From Planctomycetaceae bacterium (lineage in GTDB: Bacteria; Planctomycetota; Planctomycetia; Pirellulales; Pirellulaceae): a DNA stretch of 9,159 nucleotides. The first letter of the stretch is position 1. Each line of letters begins with the position of its first letter. The position numbers were made by a program, and so were the translations under genes. The stretch covers positions 1 through 9,159 of the forward strand of contig NYXM01000092.1 in NCBI GenBank assembly GCA_002685655.1, read 5' to 3'. A model generated the notes under the pieces. It did no database searches. It saw only the letters and a list, made by a program, of their open reading frames with translations, and was not told the origin of the DNA. This document shows, in pieces, positions 1 to 6,810 of the stretch.

Positions 1-1923
1 GTCAAAAAAAATTCCGAGGTCAAGGCCGAAGAAAAGGCAGAGGCCAAAGCTGAAGAAAAGGCCAAGGACAAAGCCGAGGATAAGGATAAGGCCGAAGCCA
101 AGGATAAGGCCCAGACCAAGGATGCGGATACCCTCCAGCGAGAGCTCTATGTCCTTCAGGCACTCCGAGCAATGGAGATCCAGCAGTGGGCGGCCATTCG
201 GAAAGACACGGCGGAAGAACTGGCCGAGCAAAGCGGTGAGGCTGCCCAGATCGCGAGGGAGATTGCCGCAGTGGAAACCGACGCGGCGGAGAAGAAGAAA
301 CTCACGCAATTCGCCAATCAGCAGGAGAAGGAGAAGAGTTCCGCCAATCAGATCGTTGCCGAAATGGTAGAAGAGATCGCGGACGCGGCGTCTGAAATCT
401 ACGCCTTGCGCTCCGCGGCGATGGGTGGACTAAAACCGCTCGCTCCAGATAAATGGGATTACACCAAGGCGCGGCATCTTCTGGTTCGGGCCGGCTTCGG
501 TGGTACGCCACAGGAGGTCGAGAAGCTCCATGCCATGGGACTCTACAAGGCGGTCGATCATCTTGTGGAGTTCTATCGCCAGCCCGCCAACGGCTCGTCA
601 CTTGACCTCACGCCACCGCTTTCGGTAGACCCACTGCGGAGCAAGATGAGACAGACAGCCACGGGGAACCGGGCCGTTGGATTGGACCCACGATCCGTGG
701 AAGCCAACCAACTCGTCCAGGTCCGTCGCTGGTGGCTGCAGCGTATGGTCGAATCGTCCCGGCCGCTTCAGGAGAAGCTGACGCTCTTCTGGCACGGTCA
801 CTTTGCGAGCCAGGACAGCGTCGTGAAGAATAGCTATGCGATGTTACGTCAGAACCAGTTCTTCCGCGAGCAAGCGGCGGGAAATTTTGGTGCGTTGCTC
901 TACGGCATCGTTCATGACCCGGCAATGATCCGTTACCTCGACAACAACAAGAACACCAAAGGCAACCCGAACGAAAACCTCGCCCGCGAAATCATGGAGC
1001 TGTTTTCCATGGGGGTCGATCAAGGTTACACGGAAAAGGACGTCGTCGAGGCCGCCCGCGCGCTGACGGGCTATAACTTCGACCACGCCACTGGAACCTA
1101 CCGGTTCCTCTACGACCGGCACGATACGACGGAGAAGACTATTTTCGGAAAGACGGGAACGTGGACGGGCGACGACCTGGTGCGTTTGATCCTGGAGCAA
1201 CCAGAAACGTCGCGATTCATCGCACACAAGCTGTTCGAATATTTTGCGTATCTGGATCCTGACAAAACAACGACCGACAGCCTGGCCGCCGTGTTGAAGA
1301 ACCGGCAATATGCTCTGGAGCCGATGCTTAAGAACCTCTTTCTGTCCGAAGATTTTTACAGCGGCCGCGCCATGGGCAAGCAGATCAAGAGCCCCGTGGA
1401 ACTGATGGTCGGGTTGCTGCGCGACCTAGGGACAAAACCTCTCGTCAGCTGGCAGCCGATTGAAAAGCCCTTGCCGAAATCAGATGGCAGCAGTCTCGTC
1501 GTGGACCGGTCACTCACCAGTTACGAGACGCTTGACAAAGCGCTTCAGCAGATGGGTATGCAGTTGATGGAACCGCCGGACGTAAAGGGCTGGCGCTACG
1601 GTCGTCAGTGGATTGACTCGCAGCGAATGTTTGTCCGCTACAACGCCGTGGCCAGCCTGATCGATGCGATCGGCCAGCAGGGAGTAGACGTGGTGGGCCT
1701 GATTCAGGCCGGGGGATGCCAGAACGGCGCCGAGGCTGTGGACTATCTGGCAAAGGCTTGCTTGGCACGACCGTTGGACGCCGAGAAGCGTAAGGAACTG
1801 ATCACGCATCTCGGTGAGTTGCCGCCGTACAAAGAATGGGCAAGTCAGCAACCTGAACTCAATGTGAAGCTACGTTCGCTACTGATGCTTATGCTGTGCG
1901 TTCCGGAACACCAGATGTCATGA
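1..1923 (+). CDS. DUF1800 family protein, 5' end outside window
   Basis: The frame is open from base 1 to a TGA at 1921-1923, giving 640 visible residues, so the true start is upstream; the ATG at 172 is internal. Visible residues 1-45 are a Lys/Glu/Ala/Asp-rich low-complexity stretch, followed by a charged, probably coiled-coil segment to about residue 135. The DUF1800 domain (COG5267) then fills roughly residues 150-640. Its recognisable marks are ARHLLVRAGFGGTP near the domain start, FWHGHF (263-268), YLDNNKN (about 312-318), NENLAREIMELF (324-335), GYTEKDVVEAARALTGY, and PPDVKGW (525-531). The biochemical function of DUF1800 is not established. It is repeatedly found next to DUF1501 in planctomycetes and other bacteria, and that gene follows 47 bases downstream here, so the two probably form an operon. 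An N-terminal export signal is expected from the family but cannot be seen. Family assignment is firm; role is unknown. Confidence 0.93.
   Translation, partial: VKKNSEVKAEEKAEAKAEEKAKDKAEDKDKAEAKDKAQTKDADTLQRELYVLQALRAMEIQQWAAIRKDTAEELAEQSGEAAQIAREIAAVETDAAEKKKLTQFANQQEKEKSSANQIVAEMVEEIADAASEIYALRSAAMGGLKPLAPDKWDYTKARHLLVRAGFGGTPQEVEKLHAMGLYKAVDHLVEFYRQPANGSSLDLTPPLSVDPLRSKMRQTATGNRAVGLDPRSVEANQLVQVRRWWLQRMVESSRPLQEKLTLFWHGHFASQDSVVKNSYAMLRQNQFFREQAAGNFGALLYGIVHDPAMIRYLDNNKNTKGNPNENLAREIMELFSMGVDQGYTEKDVVEAARALTGYNFDHATGTYRFLYDRHDTTEKTIFGKTGTWTGDDLVRLILEQPETSRFIAHKLFEYFAYLDPDKTTTDSLAAVLKNRQYALEPMLKNLFLSEDFYSGRAMGKQIKSPVELMVGLLRDLGTKPLVSWQPIEKPLPKSDGSSLVVDRSLTSYETLDKALQQMGMQLMEPPDVKGWRYGRQWIDSQRMFVRYNAVASLIDAIGQQGVDVVGLIQAGGCQNGAEAVDYLAKACLARPLDAEKRKELITHLGELPPYKEWASQQPELNVKLRSLLMLMLCVPEHQMS
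19..123 (+). repeat. Imperfect coding repeat, Lys/Glu/Ala-rich
   Basis: In the DUF1800 frame this stretch encodes successive imperfect units: AEEKAEAK (25-48), AEEKAKDK (49-72), AEDKDK (73-90) and AEAKDK (91-108). The underlying DNA repeats GC(C/T)GAAGAAAAGGC at 25-38 and 49-62. The pattern is what slippage or short duplication in a charged helical linker would produce. The repeat may extend upstream of the window. Confidence 0.6.
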
Positions 1924-1970
1924 ACAGGTAACAAACAGATCACTGAAATAGAACGAAGGAGAAATCTGAC

Positions 1971-3227
1971 ATGAAGAAGACCAATATTGCAACGCGGCGT
2001 GAGTTCTTGAACCGTGGTTTGGGTATCGTCGGAATCGGCGCGACACTGCCGAGCTTTTTCTTGCGGACGGCCTTGGCCGAGCCCGCTGCCAAGACGGACG
2101 ATCGCATCGTCGTGTCACTCCTTTTGACGGGTGGCCCCGACGGGTTGGCAGTCGTGCCTCCCTATGCCGACGACGAGTATTATAAATTGCGCAAGGTGCT
2201 GGGCATTCCGCCGAAGGACCTCCACAAGCTCAATGACGAAATAGGGTTGCACCCAAGCTTAAAGCGCTTCAAGCAGATGCATGACGAAGGATCCCTCGCT
2301 GTCGTGCTTGGAACTGGTTATCCGAATTTTAACCTGAGCCATTTCACCGGGCGCGAAATCTGGGAAGCGGGCCAGACAGGCGTCAAGACCGGTAAGAAGG
2401 GCGCGACGGGCTGGCTCGGCCGGTTTGTGGATCACGCCTGCAAAGATGCCGATCCGACGCGGAACATCGCTGTTGGTCCCAACGGCCTGCCGTTGGGGCT
2501 CACCGGCAAGGAGCACCCCGGGATCGGTTTTGTGACGCCGGATTCGTTCCGGTTCAATGGCGGCCACAACGAGCGCGAGAAGGCACTCTACTCTCGACTC
2601 AATCAGATGCCGAAGACACCGTCGGTGGACGATCTCCAGTTCATCACGCAAACGGCCGTCAACGCAAACTCCGCCAGCGAGAAGCTCGGCGAACTGGCCA
2701 GCCAGTATGCAACGCCCGTCGAGTATCCGGACACGCAGTTCGGCAACTCGGTGAAAACGATTGCCGCCTTTATCAATGGCGGACTCAATGCGCGTGCCTT
2801 TTACGCTGCGCAGGGCATCGCCATCTTCGGCGGCTACGACACACACGCCGACCAGCCGCGGCGCCTCGCCCAGTTGCTGGACGAACTCGACAACACCGTG
2901 GGGGCGTTCTACCAGGACCTCGCTCGCTGCGACAATGCGAAGCGCGTGCTCACTTATACCTACAGCGAGTTCGGCCGCCGCGCAGCCGAGAACTACAGCG
3001 GAGGCACGGACCACGGCCAGGCCCAGCCGATGTTTCTCGTAGGTCCCGGAGTCAAGGCCGGCGTCCATGGCGAACAACCGAGTCTCACTGACCTCGACAA
3101 ACGCGGAAACCTGAAAACGTCGGTAGATTTCCGCAACGTTTACGCCGCAGTGTTGGAGAACTGGTTGAAGATACCCTCCGACGCCATTTTGAGCAAAAAA
3201 TTTCCGCTCCTGGACTGCATCGCGTGA
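1971..3227 (+). CDS. DUF1501 family protein with Tat signal
   Basis: The product has 418 residues. The ATG is preceded by AAGGAG (1956-1961) at 9 bases, so the start is well supported. The N terminus carries a twin-arginine signal: TRREFLNRG (RR at residues 9-10), a hydrophobic stretch (about 17-31) and a TALA|EP cleavage site near residues 36/37, which predicts folded export. The mature part is DUF1501 (COG4102), distantly related to the alkaline-phosphatase/sulfatase fold. Its marks are LLTGGPDGLA (51-60), NLSHFTGREIWEAG (121-134), GGYDTHADQ (287-295), YSEFGRR (331-337), GTDHG (345-349) and DFRNVYA (386-392). The conserved Asp/His residues of DTH and TDHG are present, so the protein looks intact. 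No reaction is established for the family. It lies 47 bases behind the DUF1800 gene with no terminator between them, the usual arrangement for this pair. Confidence 0.94.
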   Translation: MKKTNIATRREFLNRGLGIVGIGATLPSFFLRTALAEPAAKTDDRIVVSLLLTGGPDGLAVVPPYADDEYYKLRKVLGIPPKDLHKLNDEIGLHPSLKRFKQMHDEGSLAVVLGTGYPNFNLSHFTGREIWEAGQTGVKTGKKGATGWLGRFVDHACKDADPTRNIAVGPNGLPLGLTGKEHPGIGFVTPDSFRFNGGHNEREKALYSRLNQMPKTPSVDDLQFITQTAVNANSASEKLGELASQYATPVEYPDTQFGNSVKTIAAFINGGLNARAFYAAQGIAIFGGYDTHADQPRRLAQLLDELDNTVGAFYQDLARCDNAKRVLTYTYSEFGRRAAENYSGGTDHGQAQPMFLVGPGVKAGVHGEQPSLTDLDKRGNLKTSVDFRNVYAAVLENWLKIPSDAILSKKFPLLDCIA

Positions 3228-3495
3228 AACCGCGCCCGTAAAGCAATTTGAAGCGATCTTGACCCTCTCCGACCCTCCGGTTCTTTGGCTGTGGTGAGGC
3301 GCGGGGCCAAATAGGGAAGTTCCTGGTGCTCTGTCAAGTTTTCAACTTGGGGGTCGTGCTGGGGCAGCGCGAAGCCCGAGTTTTGAAGTTGCCCATCTTC
3401 AGCCCCTTCTCCACCGAGAAAATCGAAACCGCGGTGTGTTTTGGGCAAGCTACCGTGATCCGACTTCTTGCAGACTTTTTCGTTTTTGACCACGA

Positions 3496-3546
3496 GAAAA
3501 AGCCGGCAGCGCGTCCCTTCTCCCCTCGGGGGCTTTTTCGCTTTTT
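3496..3546. terminator. Possible bidirectional terminator hairpin
   Basis: GAAAAAGCC (3496-3504) and GGCTTTTTC (3531-3539) are exact reverse complements separated by 26 bases. A smaller GC-rich stem, CCC-CTC-GGG (3522-3530), sits just inside the right arm and is followed by CTTTTTCGCTTTTT, the layout of a rho-independent terminator on the plus strand. The A-rich left arm would supply a T-run for transcripts arriving from the minus-strand gene. It lies about 270 bases from the DUF1501 stop and about 260 from the minus-strand stop, which is far for a primary terminator, so confidence is moderate. Confidence 0.5.
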
Positions 3547-3624
3547 AGTTGTCAGTTTGCAGCGGTTTTCACATCATGTTACCTCTCCCGGCCGCTACCG
3601 CGTCCGCCCTCTGCCACACGGCCT

Positions 3625-3757
3625 GACCGAAGGTCTCCCCTTCTGAGGCGAAACTCTGGTTGCGGAGTGGAGACCTTCGGTCGGCGCTGTGCCCCGGTCG
3701 GGAGACCGCGGCACAACAGGGTGGACGGGGCACACCAGAGGTCGGGAAACCGGGGTC
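3625..3757. repeat. Cluster of GGTC/GACC palindromes, REP-like
   Basis: GACCGAAGGTCTCC (3625-3638) and GGAGACCTTCGGTC (3669-3682) are a perfect 14-base inverted repeat with a 30-base loop. Each arm is itself a small palindrome (GACC-GAA-GGTC and GACC-TTC-GGTC). Directly after it, GTGCCCCGGTC (3689-3699) and GACCGCGGCAC (3704-3714) form an 11-base stem with one mismatch around a GGGA loop. A third, decayed copy of the core, GGTCGGGAAACCGGGG (3740-3755), matches GGTCGGGAGACCGCGG (3696-3711) at 14 of 16 bases. The cluster lies between two convergent gene ends, a typical site for dispersed extragenic palindromes. Whether it is repeated elsewhere in the genome cannot be seen here. Confidence 0.65.
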
Positions 3758-3807
3758 AAATGCATACGCCACGTCAAGCGCGAGCAGTGCGACCTACTCC
3801 CAGTTGC

Positions 3808-6108
3808 TTACTCCCTAAAGATCACTCGGCCAAAGTACTGCGGTGCATGAAACTGCGGGCGCTCTGTTCTGCCTGGAGACCATTGACTGTATTGCGGATT
3901 GGTCTTCCCGCCAAGTCGATTGAGGTTCAGGTGCCAAACGTCTTCCAGGTGAGGCGGTGTGTGTTGTGCCACAGAGGCAAAGTTAGCAAAGGGGATCGCG
4001 GCTTCCAGCATCCACGAGCGATCGGTGTCCGTGTCGTCATTGAGCGTTCCGTCCACCGTCGTGGCAATCCTAACTCCGCGGGCGTTCCAATTGGGTGTCT
4101 CTGCCTTCCCTGGACCGCTGGGATGATGTCGATCAAGAAAAGCGCCGCCAACGTTCATTTCGATGTTGAAGTAATTGAAGGGATGTACCGAATTCGGCGC
4201 AGTAAAAAGTTCGACGCAGTCGTCTTGATAGACTGGACTGTCGCGCTCAATCTGCTCGGCCCAGATATGAGCATCATCGCAGCGAAACGCGACGTAAAGG
4301 AACTCGTCGTTCCAAAGCAACTTCGAGACGGTTTGTTCTTTGAGACCTGTCTTCCACCAAGGAAACTTGAAGTCTCCGACCGCCGTAGCGCCGCGCCAGG
4401 CTGCTTCGTCCAACCGACCATCGATCGTGATCTCTGACATTGTTCGATGAATCGAGTAACTGGGCGGTTCGTCACCTGGTTGTCTCGCTGCCTTGGCCAG
4501 CAGTCGCGCGCGGGCTGTTTCGAGCGCGTTCGTCATGGTTGCTTGATACCGTGCGCCCGCGTTCTTTCTCGAGAACGCCTCGAATCGCTCGAGCATTTGA
4601 AAGCCCTCTACGACCGACTTTCGTACCGACACATGTTGGCCGTCGACGGTGACGTAAATTGGGCTAGTGTGAGCGAACCGCAACCGGGATGGGGCGACGC
4701 GAAACGAGTTGTTAGCGCTGGGATCTTTGTATGCCTTTAGTTCGTTGTCGCTGAGCAGTCTGTCCTCCGCCGTACAACGTGCCGTGATCCATGACCCTTC
4801 CGCAATTCGCAGCTCGATCGTCGAAGAGATACTTTTGGCACTCTTGAACTTCATCGCCTTGGCCACCTCGCCGTTGACGACAATCTCCAAGGATGCCAGC
4901 GGTTGGTCGAAGTGTGCTTCCACGTGTACCTTGATCGTACCGCCCTCCTTCGGCAGCTGGATCGTATCACCAGGCCCTCCACCGGATTCCGTTCGCAGCA
5001 TCAGCATCGGACCGTTGGTGACAAAGTTCCTTCCTGCCTTCCATGCTTTGTAGAATTCGTCGAGCGAATCTCCCGGCGCACTGCGCACATAGGCACGGTT
5101 GTAACCGACCGGAGCCTGCTTGACCCCCGTCGCCGACCCGCTGCCTGCGGCCAATCGCAGGCCGCAATTGAGTAATCGATAATAAGTGTCCGTGTTCATT
5201 TTCAGCATACCGATGTCGGTATCCGCATAGACGGGGAAGTTTTGGACTTCGAGCAGATTCGAGTATCGGCTGCGCGGTTGGAAGCGATGCAGTGCGAAGT
5301 TGTTGTTGCAGACATTGACGGTGTGCACGCATCCCAATAACGCATCGAGAAGCACTTCGCGCGACCAACCGCCCTGGTAGTGGACGATCGCACCAGCGGC
5401 GGCAGCGTGCCGCAGATAGTCAAGATTCGGTCTGTTAGGCTCCGCCTCCAGCGGCAACGGTGCCGGGAGGTTCTGGATGTAAGCTGCGCCCCAGGCGTAT
5501 TCGAGTTCAGCATCGTAGATGCTTGTCGGCACCTTGTGGCCAGCGAACTCAAGCAACCGAACTCGACCTTCACCTTTGGGAACCGGCCGGCGTTCGTCTG
5601 GTCCTCGCCACCACGTCAGCGACGTGCCGAAATCGAGCCCCTCTGACACAAGCATCGGAGCAAGTTGAACGGAGTCGACATGTAAGTGGTTCTCGCCGCA
5701 CAGGTAGCCTCGCTGACGCATATCAATCCACCGCCGCAACTGATACGTCTTAGACGCGCTGCCGGAGCTGATGCGGAGATGTTCCTTGATTCGCACATAT
5801 TCCGGCCCGCGTTCAATGCGAACCATCGCATCACCATTGGGTACATTCACACGGCATCGACCCGACGACATGAACCAACGATCCTGCCCGGTCTGCAGCG
5901 TAACGGCGTCGTCAGGAACGGCACAACGACCGTCGCTTCCGCGCACCAGGATCCGGCATGGCAATGGCTCGCCAAACTCATCCAATGTGGTCAACACGAG
6001 CGTGTCGGCGTGTGCCGTTTTGCAACACAACCCCGCAAAAAACAACCCCGCAAAAAACAACAATCTGTAGATCAACAGCTTAACGGCTAAACATCCGCAA
6101 TCTCGCAT
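3808..6108 (-). CDS. Secreted CehA/McbA-type PHP-like protein with CBM9-like domain
   Basis: The ATG at 6108 gives 766 residues. I prefer it to an in-frame GTG at 6174 because GAGG lies 9 bases upstream and the protein then begins with a clean signal peptide: a hydrophobic core LLIYRLLFFAGLFFAGL and a TAHA|D cleavage site at residues 34/35. After an N-terminal beta-rich part, the PHP/CehA-like region starts at GENHLHVD (138-145), whose HxH is the usual first metal motif. AGAIVHYQGGW (about 239-249) and GCVHTVN (259-265) supply further histidines. At the expected later motif the protein has AGSGSATGV rather than an Asp-x-His. Residues about 550-766 (EITIDGRLDEAAW, LLWNDEFLYVAF, DDCVELF) form a family-9-like carbohydrate-binding/DOMON-type domain. 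Likely role: a secreted or cell-surface hydrolase-like protein that may bind glycan; substrate unknown. It is the last gene of a probable minus-strand unit. Confidence 0.85.
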   Translation of the reverse strand: MRDCGCLAVKLLIYRLLFFAGLFFAGLCCKTAHADTLVLTTLDEFGEPLPCRILVRGSDGRCAVPDDAVTLQTGQDRWFMSSGRCRVNVPNGDAMVRIERGPEYVRIKEHLRISSGSASKTYQLRRWIDMRQRGYLCGENHLHVDSVQLAPMLVSEGLDFGTSLTWWRGPDERRPVPKGEGRVRLLEFAGHKVPTSIYDAELEYAWGAAYIQNLPAPLPLEAEPNRPNLDYLRHAAAAGAIVHYQGGWSREVLLDALLGCVHTVNVCNNNFALHRFQPRSRYSNLLEVQNFPVYADTDIGMLKMNTDTYYRLLNCGLRLAAGSGSATGVKQAPVGYNRAYVRSAPGDSLDEFYKAWKAGRNFVTNGPMLMLRTESGGGPGDTIQLPKEGGTIKVHVEAHFDQPLASLEIVVNGEVAKAMKFKSAKSISSTIELRIAEGSWITARCTAEDRLLSDNELKAYKDPSANNSFRVAPSRLRFAHTSPIYVTVDGQHVSVRKSVVEGFQMLERFEAFSRKNAGARYQATMTNALETARARLLAKAARQPGDEPPSYSIHRTMSEITIDGRLDEAAWRGATAVGDFKFPWWKTGLKEQTVSKLLWNDEFLYVAFRCDDAHIWAEQIERDSPVYQDDCVELFTAPNSVHPFNYFNIEMNVGGAFLDRHHPSGPGKAETPNWNARGVRIATTVDGTLNDDTDTDRSWMLEAAIPFANFASVAQHTPPHLEDVWHLNLNRLGGKTNPQYSQWSPGRTERPQFHAPQYFGRVIFRE
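6027..6061. repeat. 15-base tandem duplication in signal peptide coding region
   Basis: The unit acaaccccgcaaaaa occurs twice in a row (6027-6041 and 6042-6056), and the next five bases begin a third copy. It lies inside the minus-strand CehA-like gene and is a multiple of three. It encodes the doubled LFFAG in the hydrophobic core of the signal peptide, so it lengthens the core without breaking the frame. Confidence 0.85.
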
Positions 6109-6117
6109 TATCTCGAT

Positions 6118-6121
6118 CCTC
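6118..6121 (-). promoter_or_regulatory. Shine-Dalgarno that fixes the CehA-like start
   Basis: On the minus strand GAGG stands 9 bases before the ATG at 6108. No comparable site precedes the upstream GTG at 6174. This, with the signal peptide beginning at the ATG, decides the start. Confidence 0.6.
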
Positions 6122-6182
6122 ACAACAAAGGGGCGCTCGGCAACTCGTTGCCGCCACTGACAATATCCTACCACGCCAGTTG

Positions 6183-6287
6183 TTAATCGGGCGGTTCTTC
6201 TGCGAGTTCGCGAATCAGTTCTTCGTCCGGCAATACAGGAACAGGTTGGCCTTCCAGCGTAGTGATGTGGTTCTCCGACACGACCAT
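6183..6287 (-). CDS. Possible 34-residue acidic protein, coupled ORF
   Basis: A small ORF begins at an ATG (6287-6285) that shares one base with the TAA stop of the preceding membrane-protein gene (6289-6287), giving a TAATG junction typical of translational coupling. The product (MVVSENHITT... to ...ELAEEPPD) is acidic, with no membrane segment and no family I recognise. It ends 74 bases before the start of the CehA-like gene. The same frame is open upstream to an ATG at 6389, but that part overlaps the membrane-protein gene and looks like its shadow. The ORF could be chance or the remnant of a longer C terminus lost by frameshift. No separate ribosome-binding site is evident, as expected if it is coupled. 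Confidence 0.4.
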   Translation of the reverse strand: MVVSENHITTLEGQPVPVLPDEELIRELAEEPPD

Positions 6288-6571
6288 TATTCCGTCAAGA
6301 TTAGCAGGCTCGTCCAAGTGAGCGCAACTGCCGCCGCGAAGGCAATCACCACGGCGAGTTTGAAATACATCGCCTTCGATAGTCGCCACACGAGCGCGCC
6401 GAGGGTTCCATAGAAGATGACTGGTAACAGCGGCAGATCAAACCAGATTGGAACGGCGAGCGCAACGGGGATTGCCGTGATCCAGATCATCAGCTCGCGC
6501 AACGAAATGCGACACCCTTGTCGCCATAACAGATCGTCGTGGTCAAGAGAGTCTTTGTGTTCTGCCATCAT
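6287..6571 (-). CDS. Small membrane protein, three predicted helices
   Basis: The product has 94 residues from the first of two adjacent ATGs (6571 and 6568); GGGA lies 7 bases upstream of the first. The frame is open further upstream to 6724, but that extension has no good ribosome-binding site, so I chose the shorter form. A polar, charged N terminus (MMAEHKDSLDHDDLLWRQG) is followed by RISLRELMIW and three hydrophobic segments at about 26-41, 47-63 and 69-92. The 'SLRELL/M' lead into a first membrane helix is common in small planctomycete inner-membrane proteins of unknown function. It is the first gene of the probable minus-strand unit and diverges from the esterase gene. No function can be assigned. 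Confidence 0.7.
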   Translation of the reverse strand: MMAEHKDSLDHDDLLWRQGCRISLRELMIWITAIPVALAVPIWFDLPLLPVIFYGTLGALVWRLSKAMYFKLAVVIAFAAAVALTWTSLLILTE

Positions 6572-6644
6572 GGCAAGATCCCGTTTGGTTTGGCCGAGAA
6601 GCGGACGATTCCCTTCCTGCCGGAAGGCCCGGTCAAGCAACATT

Positions 6645-6731
6645 ATGTCACACCAGGCCTTTGCGTGACATTCAAACAGCCGGTTGGTGGCAAGCACAAC
6701 GGGAATTGACGTGACCGGATGCAATCGTCAC
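6645..6731. promoter_or_regulatory. Two dyads with GTGAC half-sites in divergent region
   Basis: The 239-base gap between the divergent membrane-protein and esterase genes contains ATGTCAC-N13-GTGACAT (6645-6671), a perfect 7-base dyad, and GTGAC-N11-GTCAC (6711-6731). All four half-sites share the GTGAC/GTCAC word. This is a plausible operator arrangement for a dimeric regulator of one or both transcripts. I found no well-spaced sigma-70-like -35/-10 pair, so the promoters themselves are not called. Confidence 0.35.
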
Positions 6732-6797
6732 CCGTGGCGGTTAGAATCTGGTCATTCAATTTTGCTATTTCAGACCCACCTTCTCGACCTTCATGCC

Positions 6798-6801
6798 GGA
6801 G
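6798..6801 (+). promoter_or_regulatory. Shine-Dalgarno that fixes the esterase start
   Basis: GGAG lies 9 bases before the ATG at 6811. It falls just inside the longer frame that starts at 6793, so the 6811 start, which also begins the signal peptide, is preferred. Confidence 0.7.
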
Positions 6802-6810
6802 AATCACGCG

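Larger units (their letters stand above)
3228..3807. other. Convergent intergenic region without a convincing gene
   Basis: This region separates the end of the DUF1501 gene from the end of the minus-strand CehA-like gene. Its open frames on either strand have no recognisable family, start signal or plausible protein composition. It holds a small hairpin CAAGTT-TTC-AACTTG (3335-3349), a terminator-like hairpin (3496-3539) and a cluster of GGTC/GACC palindromes (3625-3757), listed separately. I see nothing else definable in 3228-3490. Confidence 0.7.

Noticed and set aside
844..1308. Minus-strand open frame of 154 residues
   Set aside because: It is antisense to the conserved core of the DUF1800 domain and resembles no known protein.
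2259..3077. Minus-strand open frame of 272 residues
   Set aside because: It is entirely antisense to the intact DUF1501 gene and shows no family features.
3335..3349. Hairpin CAAGTT-TTC-AACTTG as a terminator
   Set aside because: The stem is short and AT-rich and is followed by GGGGGTCG instead of a T-run.
3140..3493. Minus-strand frame containing THRGFDFLGG, briefly suggestive of a reverse-transcriptase remnant
   Set aside because: Only one short reverse-transcriptase-like word is present, with no other motif in any frame, and the frame overlaps the DUF1501 3' end; chance is more likely.
3326..3646. Plus-strand open frame of 106 residues in the intergenic region
   Set aside because: It runs through the terminator-like hairpin, has no ribosome-binding site and no recognisable domain.
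3667..4437. Plus-strand open frame of 256 residues
   Set aside because: Most of it is antisense to the CBM9-like domain of the minus-strand gene, and its start lies inside the palindrome cluster.
6572..6724. Longer N terminus for the small membrane protein
   Set aside because: The frame is open, but the upstream ATGs lack a ribosome-binding site and the added residues have no feature; the ATG at 6571 is better supported.
6701..6760. Sigma-70-like promoter with TTGACG and TAGAAT
   Set aside because: The two elements are about 30 bases apart, far beyond the usual 16-18.
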